64,000 nt of DNA from Albifimbria verrucaria. Its lineage: Eukaryota > Ascomycota > Sordariomycetes > Hypocreales > Stachybotryaceae. Positions 37,614-49,657 of the stretch are shown here, piece after piece (the stretch's first letter is position 1; each line of letters starts with the position of its first letter). The stretch spans positions 1,364,001 through 1,428,000 of the forward strand of contig JAHREC010000011.1 of the NCBI GenBank assembly GCA_020081605.1. Reading direction: 5' to 3'. A program made the translations under genes and the position numbers. The notes under the pieces are model-generated. The model saw only the letters and a program-made list of their open reading frames with translations. It was not told the origin of the DNA and did not search any database.

Positions 37614-37927
37614 AGCCTAAGAGGGAAGGAACGGGAGGTAAGGAAGGTACTTGGAGGTACTTGGCCCTCCGGAGATAAAATACATGAGCTAGTGCCTAAA
37701 AAGCCCCTAAAACACTAGCCAGTAGCTCACCTTACCCTGTCCCAAAAACGTGCTTAGCTTGGACGACGTCTCCTTTGGGACAGTTCATTACACCACCCAA
37801 GACCGTGCTGTCGGTACCGTCGCTCAGTGCAGTGCATGTGGACGAATGCACAGGGCAGAGGAATTTAATCAGTCGATTTGTAAGACAAAATAAGGTCTGT
37901 TTCTCTTGACTGGAAGTCTCTATTGTC

Positions 37928-37980
37928 CCTTTCTTTTTTTTCTTTTTTTCTTCCCCCTTTCTTTTCTTCTTCTTCTTTAT
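37928..37980 (+). repeat. Polypyrimidine tract
   Basis: About 50 nt that are nearly all C and T, as in many fungal promoters and leaders. No start codon with a sound frame follows closely. Confidence 0.7.
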
Positions 37981-40900
37981 TCTCTTGGTTTACCTCTAGT
38001 ATAGTGCCTCATCTTTATTCTAGCTACCTCTACTCTGTACTTTGTACCCTACACACATACCCATGGTCTCTTAACTAAAGAACCCTGTGGGCTCTACCCA
38101 TCATTCAAAAGATGCGATTGGCTGCACTGCCCCAGCTGGTCATTGACCTTCCAGATTCGGCCATCCTATCCTACCGTTTCCAGAAATGCTCGAGATGCTT
38201 CGGTTCGCCCTGGCAGGTCAGGCACCGTCCAATGTAAGGTACCGTCTGTGAGGTGGATCAAACCTACGTGCCACGGCTCAAGGCTCGCGGCAGGGCCCTG
38301 CCGCCGTCCAAAGGTACTGTAACGACGCATGCGTGCCTGACCTGTCCGTTACAAACTCTGTGTCTCAGACACGGAGTGTGCCGCCGAGCCAATGGTAGAG
38401 CCCCGTCCTCGTTGAACCGTTTCCCGTGTCTTGGCTCTTCTATCCACATCGCTGCATTGAGTCACTCAATTAATCAACCAACCAGTCGCAGGGTCCAGCC
38501 AGCGATTGTGTATGAAGCCATAAATAAATTCACATGAACAAACCCTTAAACATCCGCCACCCAATCAGACTTCGTCCCGGCACATGTAGCCGCAGCACTG
38601 GTGGTCAGCACGGTGCAGTCGCTTCCCCAGATCGCGGTATAGGGTGGACCAGACACCAGATGGTGATCGCCAGTTCCGAAACCATGGCACGGAGCACCGC
38701 ATGGCCACAGTGAAAAATTGTCATTCGAACCCCCATTATTCGGGCGCCAATTGCGCCGAACCGGCTGCCAACCCCCGAACCGAGCGAGTGAATCCAAGTC
38801 GTGGGAGCCGCTAACGATTCATTCCATTCTTGTCGCTCGAGGAATGTTTCTTCACGATGCAGTCAAAACTGTCCCAGCTAGCCCTTTCACGAGTAAGGAC
38901 CCCGGCTTATTAATCATCTCATATTCTTCTCTTTTGCTCCATAAACGGTAAATATGATTGGCAGCATGCGATAGCTGCTAGCCCCGATCAACCTTTCCCT
39001 CCTTTCCTCTTGCGATACCTTCCTAGGCATCTACTATATCCACTCACAAGACCTATTACTCTATTTTCACTTCCATTTTCACCTTGCTGATTTCTGCCTT
39101 AATTCCATGGCTACTCTCATATACTCTCTTTAATACGCTGCAAAGCTGCATAGCCAGCTTCTCAAGCAGAGTTATTATTCCCGTGCGGCGTGCACCCGGC
39201 TCTCCACCCACAGCCCAAGTGGAGCTGGCTTCAAAGCGCCTTGACGATCAGGCCGAATGCCTGACGCCACTCTCCACGTTTCCCGCGTCTGCCGATCTGT
39301 GAAGAATTTCTCGTTGTTTTTGTTGTCGTCGATGGCGCACCGACTTGCCCCGCTGATATCCCTAGGAAGACGGCATTGATCGACGCATCAGCCCTATAGC
39401 TAAGACGTTGCGCAGGTGCACCCTCATGTTGTGATGATATGTCTGCGTCTTTGGACGACATCACTCCAGGGCTGGTGTCATCCCTCTCACAGCGACAACT
39501 CCCGCTTACACCAACCCCGAACCCCTTATCCAGAGCCTCATTACAGCCAGGTGGGCTCGTTCCCCATTTGACCGTGCGCTGGGCTGTCGAGAGCGGAATC
39601 GAACCACGTGTGCTCGCCTGGCATTGGGTGGCTTGTGGTGCATCATGCATTTGTCCTTTCTGCTGATCCTCGACGTTCCGGTTTCTCGGCACAGCGCGCA
39701 GCCGTCGCATCCTTTCTACCCCAGTCATGGCCAGGGCGAGATCCTGCCACTAGGACCATCGGGACTGCCTAGTCCTACATGACCACTGTACTATCCTTGT
39801 CATGTCAAGGATCTCCAGATCCAGGCGTGTTGGTGCATCCCGGCTTTCAGCTTGTCAACTACGTCCTTCTTTAGGATATCAATCTGACTCTGGCCGTAAT
39901 GGAGAGTTGCGCAGAAACAGGGGCATATCTTCCATCACAGTGCTTTTCTGGTGACCCAATTTATGCTACAAATCAGCAGCAGCAATCGGCCATTCCGTAT
40001 GCTGAGTTAGCCGAGCGCACTGAGTCCAGATCTCGTCAGGCTCGCCTCCCGATTTCGAGCTGCCAGTCGCTAGCTTGCGAAAATACGCCATTGTCTGAGC
40101 TGTAATCAGCACCCGCCACGTTAGATTGTGCAAATATCAAGGGCCTAGACTTGGCTCGCCGGCTACCTTTGTGCACACACGATTGATTGACTAACTCCAA
40201 TTAATTACTGATCATCCCACGAGGCTAAGCTTCCTAAGCTTGTATCGCTCGGCAGATCGTCATGGACCCCGCCGCGCACATGGGAGGCTCATTCTGCCTC
40301 GAGATTGAGCTCCACAATTGTCGCGGGCATTGAAGCTGGCCTAATCCCTACAATAGTATTGTATTGAGCCTGGAATTTTCCAGCTAGATGAGCCCTTGCT
40401 TAGAGGATTCTTTGGGTCGTGACAACGACCATGTTCTAGATGCTCTGATGGTCGAGGCACAACAGCCTCAGGTGCATTGCCCATTCGCTGCCCCCTGCGC
40501 TATGGCTGATTTGATTCATGGCAAAAGAAAACAACACCACACATCTGCGCACCCTTGCCGGCAGAGAAAGCTGGGCTCAGTGCCGTCCATGCAGGGAAGC
40601 CCGCCAGGAATGTGGTGTAGCAAAGGACGCGGGACAGCGAGGCGGTGCAATCACTGTGCAACATGAGCACTGACCCGATCACATTCATGGACAATAAGCC
40701 TTAGCATCAAAGGCAGCCGGGTCTACTGAAGGATCCGTCTAGGTGCGCCGAGGAGCGATTTCCGAGCAAGCTCAGCTCTGAGCTTGTAAGCAGCCTCCCG
40801 AGCCACACGCCACTTTCGGGTTGCTGTTGGCAGCGGCGCAGTTAGACCAAGAATGGACAAGCGGTGCGGACAGACAACAACAAGACGGGAAACAAGAAGA

Positions 40901-41463
40901 ATAGTGTAGAGGGGCACACCATTGTTTTCTTCAAGCTAGGGAAGAAATAGGCACATCCGCTCCGTAAAGTGTCGTATGAGATTGCTCTCCGGGCATCCGC
41001 CAAACTAACGAAGCTTCCACGGGCGCCAACCATGGAAAAGCACGCCAGTGGAAATTTGACGATAGCGAAAGCCGTAGTGTGCTATTGTGTTGGTTTGGTG
41101 TTTATGTCTGCCGGGGCGCTGATTCGCAGTCAGGGGCTCCATCACACGCTAGACTGGGCGCTTGGGATGAATCCAACCTGCTGGCGCCAGGTACTAGCCA
41201 CGAAAGCTGCACGTCCCGACCGACGTAACCGTTACCGAGAGGCCCCCGATCATGGTGCCATTCTGTCGGGAGTTTTCATCTGCAGTGGTCCAGACTATTG
41301 ATTCCCGCTGGTGGGGGATCATCTCGATTCAGCTTCCAGGGTGCGCTGCGCTACTTTGGCGTACGCCACGTTCCATGCCTGTGGGCTCACGATGGCTTCA
41401 AGGGCAGTTTCTGGGTGGGAGCTGATAAAAGAAACTTTGAGGCAATTGAAGGGAGGAAAAGGA

Positions 41464-41469
41464 TATAAA
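41464..41469 (+). promoter_or_regulatory. TATA box of the small secreted protein gene
   Basis: TATAAA about 150 nt upstream of the start codon at 41616, followed by a C/T-rich, A-containing leader ending CCGTCAAGATG, a typical strong fungal promoter layout. Confidence 0.7.
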
Positions 41470-41615
41470 GTCATTGGCATCCCTCCTTCAAAACAATCCC
41501 CTTCCTCCTCACCCACCAGCACAGACAATCAGCTTATCACAACTTCTTCACCTCACTTACACCCTTTTACAACTCTCATTTCGAGACTCAATTCCACAAC
41601 CCCTCAACCGTCAAG

Positions 41616-42148
41616 ATGATGAAGTTCACTGCTATCGTTGCGGCCCTTGCTGCCACCGTCGTTGCCCTCCCCAACGAGTTCGTTGAGCGCGCCAGCCAGT
41701 GCGGTGGTGACCACTGCTTCAACCAGGTCAGCGCCACTCGCTTCGGCACCGCTACCCTCGCTGCTCGTCTGGCCGACTGCTCCTCTTACCTCGAGTACAC
41801 TTACACCCCTGAGGCCTCGTAAGTCAACCCTTATGCAAGGTTTTGAGATCGCCCTTGGCGGAGATGGATCAACCTGAATGCAAAGTCTGAATAACGTCCG
41901 CTAACACTTGCTCCTCCAGCACCGTCATCACCACCATTGCCACCTCCACCACCACCGTCACTGTCTCTACCGACACCGTCCCTGCCTATGCTTCCAGCTG
42001 CTCCAACAACGACCTCAAGTACCGCAGCGCCTGCTTGTGCGCCAACGTCCAGGCTGCTACCGTCACCGCTGCCGTTCCCGTTGTTACTCAGGTCGTCGAG
42101 ATCGTCGCCACTGAGTACTTCCCTGCCCCTGCTCCTCAGGCCTCTTAA
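41616..42148 (+). CDS. Small secreted cysteine-containing protein
   Basis: Exon 1 (41616-41818) encodes a signal peptide (MMKFTAIVAALAATVVALP), then ASQCGGDHCFNQVSATRFG and ADCSSYLEYTYTP. The intron 41819-41919 (gtaagt to ctccag) is clean and the frame continues into exon 2 with Thr-rich TTIATSTTTVTVSTDTVP, then AYASSCSNNDLKYRSACLC and a Val/Ala-rich tail. The product is 143 aa. Codon use is strongly C-ending (GCC, ACC, CTC, GTC), as in highly expressed fungal genes, and the promoter has a TATA box. The C-x3-D-x-C start, ADCSS and YAS-x-CS...SAC-x-C blocks recur in the longer secreted protein at 4629-5518. The function is unknown; an effector-like or cell-surface role is inference. The frame is intact. 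Confidence 0.88.
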
Positions 42149-43314
42149 ATATACCCCAAGCAAACTGCAGACACCTTCCATCTCAGGGCGTGGTCTCGCC
42201 TTGCCAGGCATGGCCTACTTTTTGAGCCTCGACTGATGGTTATTTAAATGTGAAACTATATTACGATTAATAGACAATAAGGATCGATGGATTTCCTTAA
42301 TTAATAGACAAGGCATTAAATGTCGTTACCAACATCTTATCTAATTATTTCGATGATACGTATCAATGATTTGTCTGTGATGTGTCGAAACGTAGTGGCC
42401 ACACAAGCATGTAGCAATACAAAAGGGACCGCAACCACTGATAAAATAGGAAAAAGGATCGATGGATATTAGAATAATATCCGGATAAGATTAGTAAATA
42501 AATTGAGAAAATACATAAGTATATCCTTATATTTTTCCATTAATTTAAGAAATTTCTTCTGAGATTTATCGATTAATATTCTGATAAGAAAGAACCCAAG
42601 GCTTGCAACCTCCATTCCCCTTTTTGCTCACCACTTGCCGCACCAGGAGGGCGAGGCCTCTGGCACTCTCTCTTCTTGCCAACTTGTGCAAGCGGACATG
42701 CAATGCTACCGTCACCCAAAACAACGGCAACACGCTAGCCATAGAAAATGGTGACCGCAATAAGGCTACCCAATGGCTTCTCTCGAACATCTGCTGGAGC
42801 GGGTTACATCTGCAGTTTAGCGCCACGATGTGTCAAACGTCGCAGCTGACGGCTAACTCACGCCCATCGTTCTGTTGTCAACAATGTCTGCCTATTTAAT
42901 GGAACTGCAACGACAATGGCTCAAGGGCATATATACCAATCACTTACTCTGCCGAAATGCTTGAGTCGCAGCCTGACTTGTTACCATGTGTCGTGAATGT
43001 TGCCATTGGATGTAGCATAACCTTTTCCTCCCTACTATCGCACTTGTGATGCTACCTTACGGGCGTTCGCGACGCGTATGCTCCAGATATACTGGCAGTG
43101 GTAATCTGATTTGTTGACAGTCAACTAATCACTTGTTGGGAAACGCGGTTGTTGACAGATGCCACAGTCTAAGCAAGGTTACTGAATGTATTTATACCGA
43201 GACGATATCTTCAGATTCCCAGCTCTTTCGTTAGATTCACTCTTGACTTCTTGTTAAGTCAAATCATACCTAACACTCTTCAATTCTTCTAATAACTGCT
43301 GATTCCCTTTCAAG
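42149..43314. other. AT-rich intergenic region
   Basis: About 1.2 kb. The part 42240-42600 is notably AT-rich. No gene seen. A TATTTATA element at 43189-43196 may serve the downstream gene. Confidence 0.5.
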
Positions 43315-43890
43315 ATGACGCGCTCAAAGTTTGGTCTTCGTTTCCTAAGCACTGCTCAGATCATGAGGCTTTACAAAGCAAGAATCACTGGCACAAACCC
43401 TCACCAGTTATCTCTGCTAGATTCCGCAGCTCACTCACCACAGAACTGCAGACACTACCAAGGCCAAAGAAATCTTTTCCGGCTTACGGGGATCCTTGGA
43501 GAAAAACTCATCCGCAATCATGCCTATCTGGATGGCAACAAAAGGATCGGGCACTTTGCGGCAGACTTGATGTTAAGAATGAATGGATACCAGCTCCAAA
43601 AGCAGCCATTTGGGAAAGGCAAGGTGAATCGTGGCTTGAAAAATGCCCATAAGTTGGTCGCAAAGAACTTGTGGACGTCTAAGGACTTGGCAAAGTATTA
43701 TAGAAGCATCGCAAAGCCCATCAACAAGGAAGCTGGTAATATCCGAAAACGTTTGTCGCATTCCGAACGAGCCTGGTCACATAAATTATGTGACAACATA
43801 CGCACTCGCCACCAGTTCACAAGGAGAATGAAACCGGCAAAAAGGTTGGCGGTAGCACACATAAATGTACTCAAACATCAAGGAAGATAG
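43315..43890 (+). CDS. Doc/Fic-family protein
   Basis: A 191-aa intronless and unbroken frame. The catalytic motif HAYLDGNKRIGH (residues 69-80) fits the Doc form HxFx(D/N)GNKR with Tyr in place of Phe; the GNKR core, unlike the GNGR of AMPylating Fic proteins, is the Doc signature. The upstream part LLDSAAHSP and LFRLTGILGEKLIRNH and the downstream FAADLMLRMNGY also match the Doc fold. Bacterial Doc phosphorylates elongation factor Tu and is neutralised by Phd. No Phd-like partner is seen here. About 90 residues after the fold are very basic and not Doc-like. Fic/Doc genes in fungi are generally thought to derive from bacteria; transfer here is inference. Substrate and role are unknown. Confidence 0.83.
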   Translation: MTRSKFGLRFLSTAQIMRLYKARITGTNPHQLSLLDSAAHSPQNCRHYQGQRNLFRLTGILGEKLIRNHAYLDGNKRIGHFAADLMLRMNGYQLQKQPFGKGKVNRGLKNAHKLVAKNLWTSKDLAKYYRSIAKPINKEAGNIRKRLSHSERAWSHKLCDNIRTRHQFTRRMKPAKRLAVAHINVLKHQGR

Positions 43891-44294
43891 AATTGGTGTC
43901 GGAATGAATAATTCGTTCGTTTATCTGGATATGCGAATACCCGGGAGGTATTCATTGCGCTAGGTGTTGGCCAACATGCTGGTACATGAAGCAGTTTAAA
44001 TAAGCTTATGGTTTACTCAATATATCACGTATTTCTTTGCAAAGAAACTGAATCTTAGGACTTTGATGGCTATTGATCTGCTAGCTAGTTAATAAGCCTA
44101 ATTTTTTCGGTGCATTCAGTCAGACCAGCGTCATGTTCCATACCTTAATGTGGCCGTCAACAGTAAAGCAGATATATGCAGTTTTCGGCCTACCATTGAG
44201 CTAACTGTGACATTTTGGGTCTGGAATATATAGTATACCAAGACTCTGGAGCACGGTGCGATGTTTCTACAGGATAATTAGCTATGGTCACTGG
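43891..44294. other. Intergenic spacer
   Basis: About 400 nt between converging genes. No gene or structured element recognised. Confidence 0.5.
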
Positions 44295-46595
44295 CTAAAA
44301 TAGGTGCTGGTGCGTATATAAGTAGAGAATTATGTTGTTAAATGAGGTCAATAGCAAGACTTCTGGCAAGACACTTACTGATGCTGAGAAACAGCCTGTT
44401 ATAGTCCCATCCCCTTCGGAATTAGCTGTTCTGTCGAAAATTGATCCTCAGGAATATCTTCGAGTGAGTCAGGAGGAACCCGAATTCTCCGCTTCTGGTT
44501 TGTATGAAACTTTTCAAATTAGTCATAGCCACAGTAATTGGTTGTGGTACGCTTACTGTGAATGCTGCCGGACATTGATCAATCAAGTAGTGAACGTCAA
44601 TTCGAGTGATACGCTCACCTTCCCCAGAGCTAATTTGAAAGTTGTGCATCTGGACAAGGTTGCCCTCCATCTGAGGTATGACACCCAAAGTTTTCGTCTC
44701 GCAGCCATCAACCAAGCGATCATAATGGAAAACAACCCCCAAGGAAACCTGTTCTCCCATAAGGCATACCGCGGTGCTTCGACGGTCCACACTGTGATTT
44801 GAGTGAGATACGGAAGCAACTCTCCGTTTTGCCCGCCAAATAAACAAACCGAGAATGGGGTAAAGTCTGTGTAGGATATTAGTCGCCGAAGTTCAACGCC
44901 AGAGATTTCTAACGAGTCAGCAGGAACTTGGGGATACCAGGCTCGTGACCTTTCACATCTCATATCCCAGCTGATGTTGTGGCCTTCCCGAAATTTGTCG
45001 ATATATATGGACAAGGAGACAAGCTTGAGGGCCTATGGACAAATTAGGCTACCTGCCTTAAAAGAATATTGATTGAACTCACATCGAACCCATCTTTCAG
45101 GATTTTTAGGAGCCCCGGTGAGCTGTGGTCTGTATCGATAGCCACTAGTCTGGTCTTCGGGAGGCCTTCATGCTCTCCAACCCAACTTGAGAATATGCCA
45201 CAAGAAGTACTGTATCGCAGTGCGCGGATACCTCTTGAATCCAACGCTACTTATACTCCAGAAAGTGAGATGGTTTGGGGAGTATTACCAGGCCAGTGAA
45301 TTTGGACTTCCTGCCTAGGTTGACGATAACCGAGCTGTAACACCTTGCCACCACTTTCAGTCAATCTGAAGCCAGAGATATAACTCCTATCGCCAATATT
45401 AACAGAAGAGACCCATCCCTCTGTATTCAAGGTCCCGAGTGAAAGCAGCCTATTATATAGAACTCGAGAACCATTTGTATATGAAAAGCATTTCTCCGCG
45501 TCGGAAATAGTGCCTTGCGCTACGAGCCATTTCTTCTCGTCAGAGTTGACGTTAGGCTCAAAAACGACTGACAGGGCATCCCGCCACAAGGCGATGAGGC
45601 CCGTCTGGTCTCAGCGAGGTTGGAAAGGAAGGAAGCAAGTGACCAGACCCGTCGCCGATTGCTTACGGCTGGAAGATGCTGTAGAGATCTCACAGTGTCG
45701 AAAAGCTCTCTAGCTGGGGCATGTTTTGATGAGGCGTATTCGAACAGGTAAGAAAATTCGCGGCCTGGCCAAGATCGAGATCGCCAAAAGCAGTCTAACA
45801 GTGTCATACTTGTAAAAGTTTTCGATGCAAGGCGAAGGCTAACTACGTCTGTTGATGAGAGAAGCATTATAATTTCTGTGGCGATTTCGAGCGGTAGACG
45901 ATTAAACGGGTCGATGCTTCGGTTCGCAGGCATTTGGTCATTGAAGCAGGAGCGACTTACGGATCGAGTGCCACGCAAGGTGCTGGGGTCCGGGATCTGA
46001 GCTGTTAGCTGTGATACGTGAAACGGGTCGTAGGTAGATAACGCAGGTAGTGGTTCTGCTCTTTCTAGCTCGTCATCTTCACCGAGCAGAAACTCGTGAG
46101 ATTCAGATGTTCGATGGAACAGCCCACCATAGTCATGACCCCAGTCGATGGTACCGCGAGATATTGGCTGTGATCTACAAAGATCAAACAGCGCTTGGAC
46201 ACAAGCGGCTGTTTCCGATTTCAGGCGAGGGTAGTTCATCATCAGTAGACTCCAGCAGCTCGCATGTAACGCAAATCCCCAAACAGGTTGTGGTGTCAAG
46301 GGTGGAGGTGGGGGTACGGCTCTCCAAAGTGTGTTGGTGATAGATGTATCTTGATCGAGTCTCCATCGATAGTTGGTTGAGCCAAGTCCAGATGTTCTAC
46401 AGCTTTACTGATTGATTCATCTAACGGAACGAGATCTGACTCCGGCCGCCTTTCGCTAACCCTAGAGACCCGTGCGGAATCCCACTCCTTAAGTACTGTG
46501 TAGAGTGCTCGAAATTGGCCCATCCAGTTAGGAAGGTGATCTGACTCGTCGATTGAACTACCGCAGAGGAAACACGATATGTTGACGAGAGGCAT
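44295..46595 (-). CDS. F-box protein with DUF7600-like C-terminal region
   Basis: The N-terminus (MPLVNISCFLCGSSIDESDH) holds a small Cys pair. The region PQPVWGFALHASCWSLL is followed by the F-box-like NRLPLEIATEIIMLLSSTDV and SLRLASKTF, ending WRSRSWPGREFSYLFE. The downstream blocks (SGFRLTESGGKVLQLGY, DSRGIRALRYST, SVCLFGGQNGELLPYLTQI, VVFHYDRLVDGCETKTLG) are typical of large fungal F-box proteins with DUF7600. F-box proteins recruit targets to SCF ubiquitin ligases. Frame breaks, each one base short, fall at 46310-46314 (C5 in sense), 45600-45602 (G3) and 44736-44740 (G5). Introns probably lie near 46000 and 45030. The 3' end is uncertain: 44422 or 44295. Confidence 0.72.
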
Positions 46596-47612
46596 GTTGT
46601 GTGCTTGAAGCTTTTGGTGTGAATGGGCGGCTAGGAGCGTGAGGAGCGAGACCAGTGGGCGCGGGCTCCAAGAACTGGATGCCTCTCAGCGATTTCTTGG
46701 CAAGGCTACTGGCGATGATGAGCTGGCACGTCACAAGCGCTGCGTTGCATTGTGGCCAGGTTATGAACGGTTCATATGGGTATAAGTTTGGATGAACTTG
46801 GCGCTAAAGATTGGCAATGACAATAATCGGGAAAGCGTCGGCATTTGGGGCCACTCGAATTGGCCCCTGGTCCAGTGGTGGGAGTGAGCGTTAATCAGAT
46901 GGCAAAGATGAGATGAATGATATTGCTACTGGGGATCTTTTTAGGACGCTCAAGAACATTATCAATTAGTTTACTGTCGTCAAGGGCTCAAGATAGGATG
47001 TAATTACCTATCTAATCTGCCTGCTTAAGTGCGTCAAGGTGTAAAGGATGTACCCAACTAAGAAATTACTGGGGTCACCACATTTTAGGCCCCGTTTCCA
47101 ACTCCCCGAAACTGTTCCAACGGAGGTTCGCAATTGGACCAAGAACCATTTCCTGGTACAGAGATTTGATGACAGGGCGCATTCTTCCTGAAGGCATACA
47201 TTCACTTCTCGTACGGGCACTCAAGATATTCGGCAATGAGGAAAGGGTCGAGGATAGGGATACCGTAGAGATCTCTCAATTTCATATCCATATGCAGGCT
47301 GGCTGAAAAAGTTCCCCAGGACAGTCAAATTGCTTTGATTTACTAGGCGGGAGACCTGAAAGGCTGTCTCGAAACGCCTTGACAGCAGAAATGGAGGGCT
47401 TCAACCGACACTTGAATGTGTAGATATATAGGAGCAGAACAAAGTACTTGGAATGCATGAATTATTATTGCAAAGACCTTATTCTACTTGGTGGAAAAAT
47501 GCTATCATCCCAGAGAATTGCTTTTAGTTGACGCCGACACGGAGATTAGAACCGGTGAGGCTCGTGATATCTCTTATTCAGCCTTTGTAGTAGCGTGTTG
47601 TGGGACTCACTT
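46596..47612. other. Intergenic region, no gene supported
   Basis: About 1 kb with only short open frames. It includes the F-box gene promoter and the 3' flank of the next gene. Confidence 0.5.
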
Positions 47613-48692
47613 CTAACTCACATTCCTAGAAGTTGCAGCGCGCCTCATACTCTGATATTCGTCCTGATCGCAGACACATTCGAGTGACTTAGAAGGAGGA
47701 ATCCATTGGTCGTATGTCCACCTATCCCAATGAGATCTAGGGTTAGGCTTTAGGACTTGAATCTTCATTACGAAATTCTCTAACCCCTTCACTTTAGAGA
47801 AAGCATCATGCATTAGCCACTTCCATAGATTTTCAGGTTCAGCAGGCTGAGTCCAGGCAATCATAATTTCAACATCAAGTTGCCTCAAGCTGATATAGTG
47901 TTGCATCAGATAGCTTATGGCCTCTGTCACCTTTCCTTTATTTTTGGGTTCCATCCATGTAGCTGGATCAAGTCTTAGGATCAGCCAAACGTTTTCGACA
48001 AGTTCAAGACCGTCCTGCCCAATGTTTCGTGCGAAGTACCGCACCATCTCAGCCCCAAACAAGCTGATTGTATTATCGGAATAAAGCATAGGCATAATAT
48101 CCCAGTATGTTGTTCGACAGACGCGCAATAAGTGAGTGATATCGCAGTGCGGCTCATCACGATATTTCCACACATTCATAAATTCAACGCCACGATCGAT
48201 ACAGGAAGCATAAGGCTGCATGTGCTGTATGCCGCATCTGAATCCTGTCGGTATCCTGATAGGGTCTTTAGAAGAAGCTCCCAAGCCTACCAGTATGGCA
48301 AGTGTACGACTTGGTGGAGCTGTGTCTGCCCGAATGTGTTGTTGGGATGGCCATGAAGCTGGGTATGGGGCGTAAGCAACGAGATGCATTCCACGACCAC
48401 CGATGTATGGAACTAAAACGCGACTGCCTCCTTTGGAGCATCGGCCTCTCCTTTGAATCGCGAAATGATATACCTGCAAGCGAATCTCTAAGGGCAATCG
48501 AAGCAAGGGCGAGCTTTGGTCCACTCGAGCATTCCCTTTGATCCGTGACGATTTTGAGACCCGTCGATGCCGAAGCTGCAACTCCATCCAGAGACTAATA
48601 CTAGACTTTTTGACATACCAGCACACAAACCTTGGGATTTCGATCGCCATATATAGAGGAAGACAGATAGAAACTAGGAGATCGCAGCTCAT
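47613..48692 (-). CDS. DUF7730-like / F-box-like protein
   Basis: An unbroken 359-codon frame. The N-terminus is hydrophobic (LLVSICLPLYMAIEI), perhaps a signal anchor or an artefact of a start that is too early; a later Met could be the true start. The core SSPLLRLPLEIRLQVYHFAI resembles the F-box-like opening of DUF7730 proteins, and CDITHLLRVCRTTYWDIMPM with LYSDNTISL is the second conserved block of this class. The C-terminal part (LELVENVWLILRLDP and following) is also family-like. Molecular role unknown; an adaptor or recognition function is inference. Same strand as the F-box gene downstream, but about 1 kb apart. Confidence 0.78.
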   Translation of the reverse strand: MSCDLLVSICLPLYMAIEIPRFVCWYVKKSSISLWMELQLRHRRVSKSSRIKGNARVDQSSPLLRLPLEIRLQVYHFAIQRRGRCSKGGSRVLVPYIGGRGMHLVAYAPYPASWPSQQHIRADTAPPSRTLAILVGLGASSKDPIRIPTGFRCGIQHMQPYASCIDRGVEFMNVWKYRDEPHCDITHLLRVCRTTYWDIMPMLYSDNTISLFGAEMVRYFARNIGQDGLELVENVWLILRLDPATWMEPKNKGKVTEAISYLMQHYISLRQLDVEIMIAWTQPAEPENLWKWLMHDAFSKVKGLENFVMKIQVLKPNPRSHWDRWTYDQWIPPSKSLECVCDQDEYQSMRRAATSRNVS

Positions 48693-49657
48693 GGTGAGTC
48701 CAGGCTGGTGTAAATATGTTGTGTGACGCAGATGAAAGAATGTCAGCTCTATTAGCCAACTGCCTCAAGCGTGGCTTCCTTTTTAACTCGGATACGAAAG
48801 CGAAAAGTCCTAGAATGCAGCGCCAGTATATAGAGGCGCAGTCAAGGATTTTAAGGACTGCAGATTGGGGGCTGCTTCTAGGCACCCACCTCGTTGAGTG
48901 TAGCAAGCAATCCATCGCTTTGTGGAATGAGATGCTATTTGATGGAAAATATTCAAAATAGTGGGAAAATCGACCATAAAGTCTCCTAGCAGCAATACTT
49001 CTGGAGTCAAGTTATATATGTTCGACATAGTTCAGTTAAATTATTCTAGTTTGTAGGGTCCGTATATGCACAGATGATTGATTCATTCATTTGAGATGGC
49101 GTAAATGCGTCAATGAAACCTACTACATGGTCCATTATTTGGGACATTAATACGTCAAAACGCAATAATCCATTCAGTGCTCAGACGCTATACATGTGGA
49201 TTGGAACTTGCTTTATGTGTGATAAAAAACGTGCTACTAAATGACGCTGGATTTAATTAGGAGCTTTCAAGATGAAGCAAACCCGCTCATCTGGAAAACA
49301 AAAATAGAATCTTGATTAGAAAAAACTATAAAGACAGATACGCATATTTCATAGAGAAACGCTACATCAATCATCATTAATAGGCCATCTTGCCGCAAGC
49401 CTTGGGAATGGAAGCGAACACTGGGGGCTTAAGAACACTGCTACGGAACGAGCACGACATGATACCTTCAGTGTACATGTAGGGAGCAGTAGTTGGTTCA
49501 ATAATAATTTAATATAAAAGCTATCTACTGGGAAAAATACTGATAATAATAATCCAACGCCCAAGTCTAAAAACACGAACAAGAATGCAAACCATCCAAA
49601 GTGCCAAATGCGTTCATATTACCTCATACCGGTCCATTATCGTTAAAGCGTGATAAA
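48693..49657. other. Intergenic region, no gene supported
   Basis: About 1 kb, AT-rich from 49050. Short open frames only. Confidence 0.5.

Larger units (their letters stand above)
36890..41615. other. Long upstream region with simple repeats, no gene supported
   Basis: About 4.7 kb between two divergent genes. It contains several GC-rich simple repeats and a pyrimidine tract, listed separately. The largest open frame (39231-39728, minus, 165 codons) has an unstructured composition and no motif. A weak tRNA-like arrangement at 39585-39765 is discussed as a finding. Confidence 0.5.

Noticed and set aside
39231..39728. 165-codon minus-strand frame
   Set aside because: Composition is unstructured (Arg/Ser/Thr/Gly-rich), no motif, no splice signals, and it overlaps the tRNA-like arrangement.
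44332..44802. 156-codon plus-strand frame
   Set aside because: It lies antisense to the F-box/DUF7600-like gene, whose minus-strand blocks match a known family; the plus frame shows no motif.
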